Source: Pseudomonas sp. Choline-02u-1 (GTDB taxonomy: Bacteria; Pseudomonadota; Gammaproteobacteria; Pseudomonadales; Pseudomonadaceae). Taken from it: DNA of 64,000 nt. A program made the translations under genes and the position numbers. The DNA is taken from positions 1 through 64,000 of the forward strand of contig NZ_PJBC01000008.1 in NCBI RefSeq assembly GCF_002836515.1. Reading direction: 5' to 3'. Positions within the stretch are counted from its first letter, which is position 1. Every line of letters begins with the position of its first letter. Shown here piece by piece: positions 37,684 to 47,388 of the stretch. The notes below the pieces were generated by a model, which was not told the DNA's origin, did not search any database, and saw only the letters and a program-made list of their open reading frames with translations.

Positions 37684-40248
37684 ATGCGTATAGACCGTTT
37701 AACCAGCAAATTACAGTTGGCCTTGTCCGACGCCCAGTCGTTGGCGGTAGGCCACGATCATCCGGCGATTGAGCCGGCGCACTTGATGCAGGCCATGCTT
37801 GAACAGCAGGGCGGTTCGATCAAGCCGCTGCTGATGCAAGTAGGCTTCGACGTCAACAGCTTGCGTAAAGAGCTGACCAAAGAGCTCGACCAATTACCTA
37901 AAATCCAGAACCCGACCGGCGACGTCAACATGTCGCAGGATCTGGCGCGCCTGCTCAATCAGGCCGACCGTCTGGCTCAGCAGAAGGGCGATCAGTTCAT
38001 TTCCAGCGAACTGGTGCTGCTCGCCGCGATGGACGAGAACAGCAAGCTCGGCAAGTTGCTGCTCGGCCAGGGCGTGAGCAAGAAAGCTCTGGAAAACGCG
38101 ATCAACAACCTGCGTGGCGGCGAAGCGGTGAATGACGCCAACCACGAAGAGTCGCGGCAGGCGCTAGATAAATACACCGTCGACCTGACCAAGCGTGCCG
38201 AAGACGGCAAGCTAGATCCGGTGATCGGCCGTGACGACGAAATCCGCCGCACCATTCAGGTTCTGCAACGACGCACCAAGAACAACCCGGTGCTGATCGG
38301 TGAGCCTGGCGTGGGTAAAACCGCGATCGCCGAAGGGCTGGCTCAGCGCATCATCAACGGCGAAGTGCCGGATGGCCTCAAGGGCAAGCGCCTGCTGTCG
38401 CTGGACATGGGCGCGCTGATTGCCGGTGCCAAGTATCGCGGTGAGTTCGAGGAACGCCTGAAAGGGTTGCTCAATGAACTGTCGAAACAGGAAGGGCAGA
38501 TCATTCTGTTCATCGACGAATTGCACACCATGGTCGGCGCCGGTAAAGGCGAAGGCTCGATGGACGCCGGCAACATGCTCAAGCCTGCACTGGCGCGCGG
38601 TGAGTTGCACTGCGTCGGCGCGACCACGCTCAACGAGTACCGCCAATATATAGAGAAGGACGCGGCGCTCGAGCGACGTTTCCAGAAAGTCCTGGTGGAT
38701 GAGCCGAGCGAAGAAGACACCATCGCCATTCTGCGTGGCCTCAAGGAACGTTATGAGGTCCACCACAAAGTGGCGATCACCGACGGCGCGATCATCGCCG
38801 CTGCCAAGCTCAGCCATCGCTACATCACGGATCGGCAGCTGCCGGACAAAGCCATCGACCTGATCGATGAGGCCGCCAGCCGTATCCGCATGGAGATCGA
38901 CTCCAAGCCGGAAGTGCTAGATCGTCTGGAGCGGCGCCTGATTCAATTGAAGGTGGAATCCCAGGCGCTGAAGAAAGAGAGCGACGACGCGGCGAAGAAA
39001 CGCCTGGAAAAACTTCAGGAAGAAATCGAGCGTCACGAGCGTGAATACTCCGACCTCGAAGAAATCTGGAACTCGGAAAAAGCCGAGGTGCAGGGTTCTG
39101 CGCAGATCCAGCAGAAGATCGAACAGTCGCGTCAGGAACTGGAAGCCGCGCGCCGCAAAGGCGACCTGAACCGCATGGCCGAGTTGCAGTACGGGGTGAT
39201 CCCGGATCTGGAACGCAGCCTGCAAATGGTCGACCAGCACGGCAAAAGCGAAAACCAGTTGTTGCGCAGCAAGGTCACTGAAGAAGAAATTGCTGAAGTC
39301 GTGTCGAAGTGGACTGGCATCCCGGTGTCGAAGATGCTCGAAGGCGAGCGCGACAAGCTGATGAAGATGGAGAGCCTGTTGCACAAACGGGTAATCGGTC
39401 AGGAAGAAGCGGTCGTGGCTGTGGCCAACGCTGTGCGGCGTTCACGGGCCGGGCTGTCCGACCCGAACCGTCCAAGCGGCTCGTTCATGTTCCTCGGCCC
39501 GACCGGTGTCGGTAAAACCGAGCTGTGCAAAGCGCTGGCCGAATTCCTCTTTGATACCGAAGAGGCGATGGTGCGGATCGACATGTCCGAGTTCATGGAG
39601 AAGCATTCCGTGGCTCGTCTGATCGGTGCGCCACCGGGCTACGTCGGCTATGAAGAGGGCGGTTATCTGACCGAGGCCGTGCGTCGCAAGCCGTACTCGG
39701 TGATCCTCATGGACGAAGTCGAGAAGGCGCATCCGGATGTGTTCAACATCCTGCTGCAGGTGCTTGAGGATGGACGCCTGACCGATAGCCACGGGCGTAC
39801 GGTGGACTTCCGCAACACGGTCATCGTGATGACGTCCAACCTCGGATCGATGCAGATCCAGGAGCTGGTCGGTGATCGTGAAGCGCAGCGTGCGGCAGTA
39901 ATGGACGCGTTGACGTCGCACTTCCGGCCAGAGTTCATCAATCGCGTGGACGAAGTGGTGATCTTCGAGCCGCTGGCGCGCGATCAGATTGCCGGGATTA
40001 CCGAGATCCAGTTGGGTCGTCTGCGCAGTCGTCTGGCCGAGCGCGAGCTGAAGCTGGAGCTGAGTCCGGAAGCGATGGACAAGCTCATTGCCGTCGGTTA
40101 CGACCCGGTGTATGGCGCACGGCCGTTGAAGCGTGCGATTCAGCGCTGGATCGAAAACCCGCTGGCGCAGTTGATCCTGTCGGGTCATTTCATGCCGGGC
40201 GACACCGCCACCGGCAAGGTCGAGAACGACGAAATCGTTTTTGGCTAA
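37684..40248 (+). CDS. clpB: ATP-dependent disaggregase ClpB
   Basis: The 854-residue Hsp100 works with DnaK to rescue aggregated proteins. Two Clp N-repeat motifs come first (about residues 1-145), then NBD1 with Walker A GEPGVGKT near residue 205, the coiled-coil middle domain (about 400-520, rich in E, K and R), and NBD2 with GPTGVGKT near residue 605. There is no ClpP-binding loop to suggest proteolysis. The ribosome site AAGGAAGG precedes the ATG. It is a single-gene unit with its own terminator. Confidence 0.97.
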   Translation: MRIDRLTSKLQLALSDAQSLAVGHDHPAIEPAHLMQAMLEQQGGSIKPLLMQVGFDVNSLRKELTKELDQLPKIQNPTGDVNMSQDLARLLNQADRLAQQKGDQFISSELVLLAAMDENSKLGKLLLGQGVSKKALENAINNLRGGEAVNDANHEESRQALDKYTVDLTKRAEDGKLDPVIGRDDEIRRTIQVLQRRTKNNPVLIGEPGVGKTAIAEGLAQRIINGEVPDGLKGKRLLSLDMGALIAGAKYRGEFEERLKGLLNELSKQEGQIILFIDELHTMVGAGKGEGSMDAGNMLKPALARGELHCVGATTLNEYRQYIEKDAALERRFQKVLVDEPSEEDTIAILRGLKERYEVHHKVAITDGAIIAAAKLSHRYITDRQLPDKAIDLIDEAASRIRMEIDSKPEVLDRLERRLIQLKVESQALKKESDDAAKKRLEKLQEEIERHEREYSDLEEIWNSEKAEVQGSAQIQQKIEQSRQELEAARRKGDLNRMAELQYGVIPDLERSLQMVDQHGKSENQLLRSKVTEEEIAEVVSKWTGIPVSKMLEGERDKLMKMESLLHKRVIGQEEAVVAVANAVRRSRAGLSDPNRPSGSFMFLGPTGVGKTELCKALAEFLFDTEEAMVRIDMSEFMEKHSVARLIGAPPGYVGYEEGGYLTEAVRRKPYSVILMDEVEKAHPDVFNILLQVLEDGRLTDSHGRTVDFRNTVIVMTSNLGSMQIQELVGDREAQRAAVMDALTSHFRPEFINRVDEVVIFEPLARDQIAGITEIQLGRLRSRLAERELKLELSPEAMDKLIAVGYDPVYGARPLKRAIQRWIENPLAQLILSGHFMPGDTATGKVENDEIVFG

Positions 40249-40269
40249 GCCTCAGCGGCAATGAAACCG

Positions 40270-40300
40270 GGAAGGCCTCGCATTGCGAGGCCTTTTTTTC
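40270..40300 (+). terminator. Terminator after clpB
   Basis: aaggcctcg and cgaggcctt form a stem around catt-g followed by ttttttt. Confidence 0.85.
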
Positions 40301-40431
40301 GCCAGGCTGTTGAACTCAAAGGAAAAGGCTTGTAAAGTGCGCCCCGCAGTCAGTCACCGACAGCGTTTCAATCCACTGGGTTGAAAACTGAAATAAGTTG
40401 CAAATCATTAACTTGAAAGCAATTTAGGGGG

Positions 40432-40459
40432 TTGACAGAGGTGTTCTAGGTTGTAGAAT
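40432..40459 (+). promoter_or_regulatory. Promoter of the tRNA cluster
   Basis: A perfect ttgaca (40432-40437) and tagaat (40454-40459) are spaced by 16 bases. They are followed by a GC-rich discriminator (agcgcgcc), typical of stringently controlled stable RNA promoters. Confidence 0.75.
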
Positions 40460-40544
40460 AGCGCGCCTCAGACACACGAACGCAGCGATGCGAAACGGTG
40501 TCGAGAAGCTTCAGGTTTCACTGTTGTAAATTGAAATATGTAGT

Positions 40545-40620
40545 TCCGTGATAGCTCAGTCGGTAGAGCAAATGACTGTTAATCATTGGGTCCCAGGTTC
40601 GAGTCCTGGTCACGGAGCCA
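40545..40620 (+). tRNA. tRNA-Asn (GTT)
   Basis: The 76-base gene has acceptor arm tccgtga/tcacgga, D-loop agctcagtcggtagagc, anticodon loop ctgttaa with GTT, T-loop ggttcgagtcc and an encoded CCA end. Confidence 0.98.
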
Positions 40621-40629
40621 ATTTCAAAC

Positions 40630-40706
40630 CGGGGTATAGCGCAGTCCGGTAGCGCGCCTGCTTTGGGAGCAGGATGTCAGGAGTTCGAATCCCCTTACCC
40701 CGACCA
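40630..40706 (+). tRNA. tRNA-Pro (TGG), first copy
   Basis: The 77-base gene has the cggggta/taccccg acceptor, anticodon loop tttggga with TGG, T-loop agttcgaatcc and encoded CCA. It is identical to the copy at 40885. Confidence 0.98.
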
Positions 40707-40711
40707 TTTTT

Positions 40712-40787
40712 GGGTCGTTAGCTCAGTTGGTAGAGCAGTTGGCTTTTAACCAATTGGTCGTAGGTTCGAATCCCACACGACCCACCA
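40712..40787 (+). tRNA. tRNA-Lys (TTT)
   Basis: The 76-base gene has the gggtcgt/acgaccc acceptor, anticodon loop cttttaa with TTT, T-loop ggttcgaatcc and encoded CCA. Confidence 0.98.
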
Positions 40788-40851
40788 TTTTTGAAACCAG
40801 TTAGCGCTGGGATCGAATCTTAAGATCAGAGGCCAAAAGCGCTGATCGAAG

Positions 40852-40882
40852 AAGGCGATCTTTGAAAGGTCGCCTTTTTTTT
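40852..40882 (+). terminator. Terminator between tRNA-Lys and the second tRNA-Pro
   Basis: aaggcgatc and ggtcgcctt form a stem with loop tttgaaa, followed by tttttttta. The second tRNA-Pro begins three bases beyond it. Confidence 0.7.
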
Positions 40883-40884
40883 AC

Positions 40885-40961
40885 CGGGGTATAGCGCAGT
40901 CCGGTAGCGCGCCTGCTTTGGGAGCAGGATGTCAGGAGTTCGAATCCCCTTACCCCGACCA
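40885..40961 (+). tRNA. tRNA-Pro (TGG), second copy
   Basis: All 77 bases equal the copy at 40630-40706, including the encoded CCA. A terminator-like hairpin precedes it and another follows. Confidence 0.98.
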
Positions 40962-40967
40962 TATTGA

Positions 40968-41002
40968 AAATCCTCGTATCGAAAGATACGGGGATTTTTT
41001 TT
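40968..41002 (+). terminator. Terminator after the tRNA cluster
   Basis: aaatcctcgtatc and gatacggggattt pair around gaaa and are followed by tttttt. Confidence 0.85.
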
Positions 41003-41122
41003 GCCCGGCGAAAGCCGAATCTCTTCAAGTCGTCATACAACTGGCCGATAGCCCGCTAACACGAGGGGACTGCCAACACTTCACCCCTTGATCTAGCCAT
41101 TACAAGAATAAGGGCGTTCGTC

Positions 41123-42748
41123 ATGTTGCTTCGTCAGTTGAATATTGCACCTCGGGCTGCCCTCGGATTTGCCTTGATCGCGGTGTTGGTGGCCTTGCTC
41201 GGGGTTTTTGCGCTGGGGCAGATGTCGAGCATTCGCGACAGCGAGGTGGCGGTGGAGAACCGCTGGTTGCCGAGCATTCGTGGCGGCGACGAGATTCGTG
41301 AACTGATGCTGCGCATCCGAACCATCTCCCTGCGCATGGCGCTCGATCAGGATCCGGCCAACATCGCCACCTATCGCGGCCAGATGGACACCCGCGACAA
41401 GGAGCTGAGCGAGAAGATCGCCGCCTACGACAAACTGGTCGACACTGCCGAAGGCCAGCAACTTTATGACCAGTTCAAGAAAACCTTCGCCGCCTATCGC
41501 ACCGGTATTGACCAGTCATTTACCCTCGCCGAGCAAGGCAAACGTGACGAGCTGACCAAATTGCTGCTCGTCGACATGAAGACCGTGGTCGACGGCTCCG
41601 GCAAACAACTCAACGATCTCGCCGATCTGTTCGCCCGCCAGGTCGCCGCCGAAAGCGAGAAGTCCGCTGCGCATTATGAAACCTCGCGAACCATCGTCAG
41701 CCTGTTCATTGGTTTGGCTGCGCTGGCCACGGTGGCCCTGGCGATGTTGCTCACGCGCAGTATCGTGCGGCCGCTGAGCAGCGCCGTAAGCGCCGCAGAA
41801 AGCGTGGCTCAGGGTGATCTCACCCGACCGATCGAAAGCCATGGCAACGACGAAGTCAGCCGCTTGCTCAAGGCCCTTGCGACGATGCAGCAGAACCTGC
41901 GGGAAACGCTGCAAGGCATCAGCGGCTCGGCGACGCAACTGGCCACCGCCGCTGACGAGTTGAGCGCTGTCACCGTCGACAGCACCCGGGGCTTGCAAGA
42001 GCAGAACAACGAAATCGAGCAAGCCGCCACTGCAGTCAACCAGATGACCGCTGCGGTGGAGGAGGTCGCGCGCAACGCGGTGTCGACGTCCGATGCCACG
42101 CGTCAATCCAGTCAGTCGGCTCAGTTGGGCCAGGAGCGTGTCAGCGAAACCGCCAGCGCTATCAATGCGCTGGCCAGTGATGTGCAGAACACTGAGGAAC
42201 TGGTGCAGTCGCTGGCCAATCAGTCACAGGACATCGGCAAAGTGCTCGATGTAATCCGCGCCATCGCCGAGCAGACCAACCTGCTGGCGCTCAATGCCGC
42301 CATCGAAGCGGCTCGCGCAGGTGAAAGCGGGCGTGGCTTTGCGGTGGTGGCTGACGAGGTACGTGCACTCGCGTATCGCACTCAGCAATCGACTCAGGAA
42401 ATCGAGCAGATGGTGCAGGGCATGCGCAGCGGTTCGAGTCTGGCGCTGGAGTCAATGCAGGCCAGCGCTTCCCGTGCAGCAAGCACTTTAGCCTTGGCTG
42501 AGCGGGCGGGTGAGGCATTGGTGACGATCACGGCGTCGGTGCACGAGATTCACGAGCGCAACCTGGTGATCGCCAGTGCGGCTGAGGAACAAGCGCAAGT
42601 AGCGCGGGAAGTGGATCGCAACCTGGTGAATATTCGCGACCTGTCGGTGCGTTCCGCTGCTGGCGCTGATCAGACAAGCGCATCAAGCCATGAGCTGTCG
42701 CAACTGGCCAATGCCCTGCAGGGCATGGTGCGACGCTTCCAGCTCTGA
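41123..42748 (+). CDS. Methyl-accepting chemotaxis protein (4HB-type sensor)
   Basis: The 541-residue receptor has a first membrane helix at about residues 12-33, a helical periplasmic sensor of some 155 residues (four-helix-bundle type), a second membrane helix at about 190-212, a HAMP domain ([20 protein letters not shown]), and a long signalling hairpin with the conserved tip [19 protein letters not shown]. No CheR/CheB pentapeptide is seen at the end. Sensor domains of this kind bind organic acids or amines in other receptors; the ligand is not readable here. A MurJ- or pil-type partner is not adjacent. Confidence 0.92.
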   Translation: MLLRQLNIAPRAALGFALIAVLVALLGVFALGQMSSIRDSEVAVENRWLPSIRGGDEIRELMLRIRTISLRMALDQDPANIATYRGQMDTRDKELSEKIAAYDKLVDTAEGQQLYDQFKKTFAAYRTGIDQSFTLAEQGKRDELTKLLLVDMKTVVDGSGKQLNDLADLFARQVAAESEKSAAHYETSRTIVSLFIGLAALATVALAMLLTRSIVRPLSSAVSAAESVAQGDLTRPIESHGNDEVSRLLKALATMQQNLRETLQGISGSATQLATAADELSAVTVDSTRGLQEQNNEIEQAATAVNQMTAAVEEVARNAVSTSDATRQSSQSAQLGQERVSETASAINALASDVQNTEELVQSLANQSQDIGKVLDVIRAIAEQTNLLALNAAIEAARAGESGRGFAVVADEVRALAYRTQQSTQEIEQMVQGMRSGSSLALESMQASASRAASTLALAERAGEALVTITASVHEIHERNLVIASAAEEQAQVAREVDRNLVNIRDLSVRSAAGADQTSASSHELSQLANALQGMVRRFQL

Positions 42749-42802
42749 TCCACAACCTATGAAAAGCCCCGCTCGCTGCAGGGCTCGGAATAAAGATCAG
42801 AG

Positions 42803-42893
42803 GTGGGAGCGAGCCTGCTCGCGAATGCGCTGGATCTGCGAGCAGCATGTTGCCTGCCCCACCGCCATCGCTGGCAAGCCAGCTCCCACGGAT
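42803..42893. repeat. Degenerate REPIN-type inverted repeat
   Basis: gtgggagcgagcctgctcgcgaat and a diverged right arm (atcgctggcaagccagctcccac) flank a spacer of about 45 bases. The right arm matches the family at its outer half but not in the centre. Confidence 0.6.
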
Positions 42894-42900
42894 GTTGGCC

Positions 42901-44199
42901 TTAGTGCAGCTTCAAACGCGGCTCGGTGCCACGGCCAATCTTGCTCCCCAGCATCAGCATCGCCGTGCGGAACGGCCCGTACAGCGCCATCTGGTGCATG
43001 CGGTACAGCGACACATAGAACATCCGCGCCAGCCAGCCTTCGAGCATCACGCTACCGGTCAGGTTACCCATCAAGTTACCCACGGCAGAAAAACGCGACA
43101 GCGAAATCAGCGAGCCGTAATCGGTGTATTTGTACTCCGGCAGGGTCTTGCCTTCGATGCGCAGTTTCAGCGACTTGGCCAGCAGCGAAGCCTGCTGATG
43201 TGCCGCTTGTGCCCTCGGCGGTACGTTGCGATCGGTGCCCGGTTGCGGACAGGCCGCGCAGTCACCGAAGGCAAAGATGTTTTCATCACGGGTGGTTTGC
43301 AGGGTTGGCAGCACTTGCAGCTGATTGATGCGGTTGGTTTCCAGACCGTCAATGTCCTTCAGGAAACCCGGCGCGCGAATACCGGCCGCCCAGACTTTCA
43401 GGCTGGCCTTGATCTCGCTGCCGTCGGCGGTGATCAGGCTGTCGGCGGTGACCTCGCTGACCGACGCATTGGTCATCACGTTGACCCCGAGCTTTTCCAG
43501 CGTCTTGTGCACCGGCCCGCTGATGCGCTCCGGCAGGGCGGGCAGTACCCGTGGGCCGGCTTCAATCAAAGTGATGTGCATGTTTTCCGGTTTGATCCGG
43601 TCCAGACCATATGCCGCCAGTTCATGCGCCGCGTTATGAAGTTCTGCCGCCAGTTCAACGCCTGTGGCGCCGGCGCCGACGATGGCCACGCTGATCTGCT
43701 CGACCACATCGGTCTGCCCGGCATGGGCGCGCAGATAGTGATTGAGCAATTGCTGATGGAAGCGCTCGGCCTGTTTGCGCGTATCGAGGAACAGGCAATG
43801 CTGCGCCGCGCCCTGGGTGCCGAAATCGTTGGTGGTGCTGCCGACGCTGATCACCAGCGAGTCATAAGCCACTTCACGCGCCGGCACCAGCTCGACGCCG
43901 TTTTCGTCGTAGGTTGCGGCCAGCTGGATTTTCTTCTGCGCGCGATCGAGCCCGCTCATGCGCCCGAGCTGGAACTCGAAGTGGTTCCATTTCGCCTGGG
44001 CGACATAGTTGAGTTCGTCTTCGGAGGAGTTCAGAGATCCGGCGGCCACTTCGTGCAGCAGCGGTTTCCAGATGTGGGTCAGGTTCGCGTCGACCAGCAT
44101 GATGCTGGCCGTGCCGCGCTTGCCCAGAGTCTTACCCAGACGGGTAGCCAACTCCAGACCGCCGGCGCCGCCGCCGACAATGACAATACGATGGGACAT
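42901..44199 (-). CDS. ndh: NADH dehydrogenase type II
   Basis: The 432-residue flavoprotein passes electrons from NADH to ubiquinone without pumping protons. The N-terminal FAD motif is RIVIVGGGAGGLELATRLG and the NADH-binding motif is VAIVGAGATGVELAAEL. The amphipathic C-terminus is typical of a peripheral membrane enzyme. The ATG at 44199 (MSHRIV) is the conserved start; an in-frame codon upstream at 44214 is less likely. Downstream genes on this strand are unrelated. The DUF3094 gene lies just upstream on the same strand. Confidence 0.94.
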   Translation of the reverse strand: MSHRIVIVGGGAGGLELATRLGKTLGKRGTASIMLVDANLTHIWKPLLHEVAAGSLNSSEDELNYVAQAKWNHFEFQLGRMSGLDRAQKKIQLAATYDENGVELVPAREVAYDSLVISVGSTTNDFGTQGAAQHCLFLDTRKQAERFHQQLLNHYLRAHAGQTDVVEQISVAIVGAGATGVELAAELHNAAHELAAYGLDRIKPENMHITLIEAGPRVLPALPERISGPVHKTLEKLGVNVMTNASVSEVTADSLITADGSEIKASLKVWAAGIRAPGFLKDIDGLETNRINQLQVLPTLQTTRDENIFAFGDCAACPQPGTDRNVPPRAQAAHQQASLLAKSLKLRIEGKTLPEYKYTDYGSLISLSRFSAVGNLMGNLTGSVMLEGWLARMFYVSLYRMHQMALYGPFRTAMLMLGSKIGRGTEPRLKLH

Positions 44200-44262
44200 A
44201 GGGATAACTCGCAAGGTTTTTAAAGGAAATCTTTGTGGTCACCCGAGCGAGCGCGAGGCTGC

Positions 44263-44436
44263 TCATAGCGTCAGGTAACTGATAAATCGGCTCAACAGGC
44301 CCAGACCAATGGTTACTGCCAGCACCAGCACCAGGAGCATCCACGGCCGGAAGGGCCGGCGCTCGACACGGTGTTGGGACAATTGCAGGTACTCTTCGAC
44401 ATGCTTTTGGTCTTCGGGGTTCAGGCGGCTGGTCAT
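44263..44436 (-). CDS. DUF3094 family small membrane protein
   Basis: This 57-residue protein is too short for common ORF cut-offs. It reads MTSRLNPEDQKHVEEYLQLS, then a basic stretch HRVERRPFRP, a membrane helix (WMLLVLVLAVTIGLGLLSRF) and SYLTL at the end. The soluble part precedes the single helix, so it is probably a tail-anchored inner-membrane protein. I recognise the pattern as DUF3094, a Pseudomonas family of unknown role. It lies 63 bases upstream of ndh on the same strand, so co-transcription is plausible. Confidence 0.8.
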   Translation of the reverse strand: MTSRLNPEDQKHVEEYLQLSQHRVERRPFRPWMLLVLVLAVTIGLGLLSRFISYLTL

Positions 44437-44487
44437 ATTTGCCTCGTCAGGTAGACGTTACTGAATGAACACAGGCTACAGCGGTTT

Positions 44488-45015
44488 TCAGCCGGGGTGG
44501 AACGCAGCAAAGCCGCTGTCCGGAACCGGTTCGACGCACACGCTATCGTCGAGGCGAATGATGCCGCTTTGTAACACCCGGGCGGTGATTCCGCCATGCC
44601 CGCGCACGGCTTGAAAAGTGCCCGGGCCAAGGTTGTTCTGCAAACGTGCGCAAGGCTGACACCAGCCAGTGGTTTCGAGTATTGCCTGCCCGATGCGAAA
44701 GCGCCGCCCCTTGAGGCTAAACAAATTGATTCCGCTTATAACGAGATTGCGCCGCAAATCTTCAGGCCGGATCGGTTCGTCATCGGGGCGGCCCATCAAG
44801 GCGTTGATCACCGCCAGGTGCTCCCACTGAATCAGCGTGACCTGCCGCGCATTGCGAACGCCGGGGCGGGCGTGATCGCCGGTGAGCCCGGCTTCCAGGC
44901 GCGCCTCAACCGCGTCGAGCTCCAGCATCGGCCCTCGGGATTCGGGCCGCACGCCGATCCAGCGCACGCGGCCCGACTGGGGAACATCGGCAATCAATTG
45001 CTGCAGCGGCGTCAC
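44488..45015 (-). CDS. MOSC domain-containing protein
   Basis: The 175-residue protein has the MOSC fold of molybdenum-cofactor sulfurases and YiiM. Features are an early RVRWIGVRPESRGPM strand, GDHARPGVRNARQVTLIQWEHLAVI, RPEDLRRNLVISGINLFSLKG, and the conserved cysteine region CQPCARLQ. The start is a GTG at 45015 that overlaps the stop of the DUF1780 gene (GTGA). The specific substrate is unknown; stand-alone MOSC proteins often handle N-hydroxylated compounds or sulfur transfer. Confidence 0.88.
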   Translation of the reverse strand: MTPLQQLIADVPQSGRVRWIGVRPESRGPMLELDAVEARLEAGLTGDHARPGVRNARQVTLIQWEHLAVINALMGRPDDEPIRPEDLRRNLVISGINLFSLKGRRFRIGQAILETTGWCQPCARLQNNLGPGTFQAVRGHGGITARVLQSGIIRLDDSVCVEPVPDSGFAAFHPG

Positions 45016-45638
45016 AGGCTGATGCCCACGTCGAAGACGATGCTACGGCCGAGGTTGCTGCGCAGAAAGTCCGGTGCGTCGGGGTGTGCGAACAGCACGC
45101 GGGCGAACGTCGGGCCGACCAGCGACAGCGAGCGCCAGCCCTGACGCAGATATTCGGTCGGTGGCGGAAAATGACTGTTGAGGTCCAGCACTTCGCGCTT
45201 GAGGCTGGCGAAGGCGATGATGTCCAACTCACCCAGATCCATGCCGCGTTCCTTGTAGTTATGTGCCTTCTTGCGCAGGGTCGGCGCCAGGCGCAGGAGG
45301 AATTCATTGGCCGGGATGCGTTTTGGCTTGGCTTCGCGGCGCACCAGTTGGCTTAGAGAGAAGGCGCTGCGTCGGCGCTGCAGTTCGTCGCGCCATTCAT
45401 CGTTGAGGCGGCGGCCTTCATCGAGGACGAAAAAAACTTCGAAATTGGCATCGCGAAACAACACGTCCGGCGGCTCGCCGGCCGGGGCGAACTCGTCGGT
45501 ACGGTAGGGGATATTCAAGCCTTGCAACAGGCGCTGGCAGACCCAACGCTCACGCTCCCATTTGCGGGCATTGGACAGGAAAGCGTTGGCTTGCTCGGCC
45601 GCGATGGTCAGCAGGCGTAAATAATCTGAATCATCCAT
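45012..45638 (-). CDS. DUF1780 family protein
   Basis: The 208-residue cytosolic protein starts MDDSDYLRLLTIAAEQANAF, matching a Pseudomonas family I know as DUF1780 (PA4535-like), which lacks an assigned activity. The body contains PPDVLFRDANFEVFFVLDEGRR, a D-x17-E type pattern faintly like restriction-type nuclease folds; that comparison is speculative. The start at 45638 is chosen by the conserved N-terminus. A MOSC gene follows, coupled by a four-base overlap. Confidence 0.85.
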   Translation of the reverse strand: MDDSDYLRLLTIAAEQANAFLSNARKWERERWVCQRLLQGLNIPYRTDEFAPAGEPPDVLFRDANFEVFFVLDEGRRLNDEWRDELQRRRSAFSLSQLVRREAKPKRIPANEFLLRLAPTLRKKAHNYKERGMDLGELDIIAFASLKREVLDLNSHFPPPTEYLRQGWRSLSLVGPTFARVLFAHPDAPDFLRSNLGRSIVFDVGISL

Positions 45639-45719
45639 AAGCCCAAGCTTAGCGTCCAAATGCGACATGCAGATAGCTTTGCATCGGCCCAGACATAAAC
45701 GTCGCGCGATTGCGCCCTT

Positions 45720-45795
45720 GTAGGAGCTGCCGAAGGCTGCGATCTTTTGCTTTTATAAACAAGATCAAAAGATCGCAGCCTTCGGCAGCTCCTAC
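45720..45795. repeat. Inverted repeat, 'GATCGCAGCC' family
   Basis: gtaggagctgccgaaggctg plus cgatctttt and the exact mirrored arm (aaaagatcgcagccttcgg plus cagctcctac) sit around gcttttataaacaagatc. It lies in the divergent gap between DUF1780 and the permease gene. Confidence 0.92.
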
Positions 45796-45827
45796 AAAAA
45801 ACGTGTCGAGTGGCAGGTGAGGGAATC

Positions 45828-46517
45828 ATGATCGGTGCCGAACTGCTTTCAACGGCAAGCCTGACGCTCGGCTGGCTGATTTATCTGCCGGTGTTGCTCT
45901 GGGCGATCGTCCGCGCGCCATGGGTCGAGCTGTTCAGCGACAGCCGCCGGCAGCATTTGCTCTTCGGTACGGTGTTCGCGCTGTTCCTGCTGTGGCTGGT
46001 GCGCAGGGATTTCGATACCGGTGTGTCCTATCACTTCATTGGCATGACGGCGGTCACCCTGCTGCTCGATTGGCCGCTGGCGATCATTGGTGGACTGGTC
46101 GCGCAGGTGGGGCTGGTGCTGTTGGGCCGTCAGGATCTGGCTGCGGTCGGCGTCAATGGCGCTTTGCTGATTCTGCTGCCGGTGCTGATCACCGAGTGCG
46201 TGGCGATTCTGGTCGAGCGTGCGCAGCCACGAAATCCGTTCGTTTACATCTTCTGTTCGGGCTTTTTCGCCGCCGCGTTGTCCGGCCTGTTGTGTCTGAT
46301 CCTGAGCCTGACACTGCTCTGGTACGACGGCCTCTTTGCCATGCCGGAATGGCTGGAGGATTTCGTCGGTTACCTGTGGTTGCTGCTGTTCCCCGAAGCT
46401 TTTATCAACGGCATGGTCGTCAGCGCGTTGGTGGTGTTCTGCCCCGAGTGGCTGGAGACCTTCAACCGCACCCGTTACCTGTCGGCACCGTGGAAAGACG
46501 ACGATCCGAAATCCTGA
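45828..46517 (+). CDS. Energy-coupling-factor type ABC transporter permease (CbiM-like)
   Basis: The 229-residue membrane protein has about seven hydrophobic segments and the CbiM-family pattern: early LGWLIYLPVLLWAIVRAPW, YHFIGMTAVTLLLDWPLAIIGG and LLFPEAFINGMVVSALVVF. Such components normally bind metal or vitamins with ATPase and T-subunits; none lies nearby. The ATG at 45828 has GAGGGA before it. The CbiM call is by pattern, so I hold the transport role loosely. Confidence 0.75.
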   Translation: MIGAELLSTASLTLGWLIYLPVLLWAIVRAPWVELFSDSRRQHLLFGTVFALFLLWLVRRDFDTGVSYHFIGMTAVTLLLDWPLAIIGGLVAQVGLVLLGRQDLAAVGVNGALLILLPVLITECVAILVERAQPRNPFVYIFCSGFFAAALSGLLCLILSLTLLWYDGLFAMPEWLEDFVGYLWLLLFPEAFINGMVVSALVVFCPEWLETFNRTRYLSAPWKDDDPKS

Positions 46518-46567
46518 TCCACATCGAACCGCCGTGCTCGCGGGCTTTATACGCGCCTGGACGGCGA

Positions 46568-46768
46568 TCAGTGACGCGGGTCGAAATCGCCGGAAAACAG
46601 TTCGTCTTCAGCATCCGGGGCGACTGGAATCTTGTGTTCTTCCGAGGCCCAGGCGCCGAGGTCGATCAGTTTGCAGCGGTCGGAGCAGAACGGACGGAAT
46701 TTGTTCGCCGGGGTGAACTCGACGGGGGCGCCGCAGGTTGGGCATTCAACGGTTGGAATCTGGCTCAT
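46568..46768 (-). CDS. yacG: DNA gyrase inhibitor YacG
   Basis: The 66-residue zinc protein has four cysteines in CPTCGAPV and [14 protein letters not shown], the YacG signature. In E. coli it binds GyrB and blocks DNA binding. The start is the ATG at 46768, overlapping the coaE stop by four bases. It ends the pilB-pilC-pilD-coaE-yacG run. Confidence 0.95.
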   Translation of the reverse strand: MSQIPTVECPTCGAPVEFTPANKFRPFCSDRCKLIDLGAWASEEHKIPVAPDAEDELFSGDFDPRH

Positions 46769-47388
46769 GCTTGGCCTCCGGATAAAGTCAGGTAAAAGTG
46801 ATGCAGGCGCTCGACCTCGCTGTGCAGCCACGCGAGGTCACGGTCGTTGACGATGACATCGTCGGCGCGGCTTAGGCGGTCTTCACGGCTCGATTGCGCC
46901 TTGAGGATCGCCTGCACTTGTTGTTCGCTGGTCTGGTCACGCTGCAGGGTGCGTTCGATCTGCAGTTGTTGCGGCGCATCGATGACCAGGATGCGCTGGG
47001 TCATCGCATATTGCCCGGACTCGATCAGCAACGGCGAAACCAGAATCGCGTAAGGCGATTTTGCCTGCGCCAGATGATGAGCGATTTCTTCGCCGATCAG
47101 CGGATGCAGCAGCGCTTCGAGCCAACGCCGTTGTTCGGCGTCCTCGAAAATCAGCGTGCGCAGGGCGGCACGGTCCAGCGTGCCATCGGCCTGCAATACG
47201 CCGGAACCGAAATGTTCGGCGATCTTCGCCAGCGCCGGACGCCCCGGCTCGACCACCCAGCGCGCCGCATGATCGGCATCCACCACATGCACACCGAGGT
47301 CGATGAAGTGCTGGGCCGCCGCGCTTTTACCGCTGCCGATGCCGCCGGTCAGGCCAAGAATCCAGGGTTTTTCCACAAGGGTATTCAT
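46765..47388 (-). CDS. coaE: Dephospho-CoA kinase
   Basis: The 207-residue enzyme catalyses the last step of coenzyme A synthesis. The P-loop is [15 protein letters not shown] and the DADHAAR, HPLI and SPLLIESG motifs follow. The ATG at 47388 overlaps the pilD stop by ATGA, and its own end overlaps yacG. This pil-coaE-yacG order is conserved in gammaproteobacteria. Confidence 0.96.
   Translation of the reverse strand: MNTLVEKPWILGLTGGIGSGKSAAAQHFIDLGVHVVDADHAARWVVEPGRPALAKIAEHFGSGVLQADGTLDRAALRTLIFEDAEQRRWLEALLHPLIGEEIAHHLAQAKSPYAILVSPLLIESGQYAMTQRILVIDAPQQLQIERTLQRDQTSEQQVQAILKAQSSREDRLSRADDVIVNDRDLAWLHSEVERLHHFYLTLSGGQA

Noticed and set aside
40545..40961. tRNA cluster as an integration site of a mobile element
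   Set aside because: No integrase, no duplicated 3' tRNA end outside the duplicated tRNA-Pro, and the flanking genes are core genes.
42847..44223. 458-residue plus-strand frame over ndh
   Set aside because: Antisense shadow of ndh, which has both nucleotide-binding motifs.
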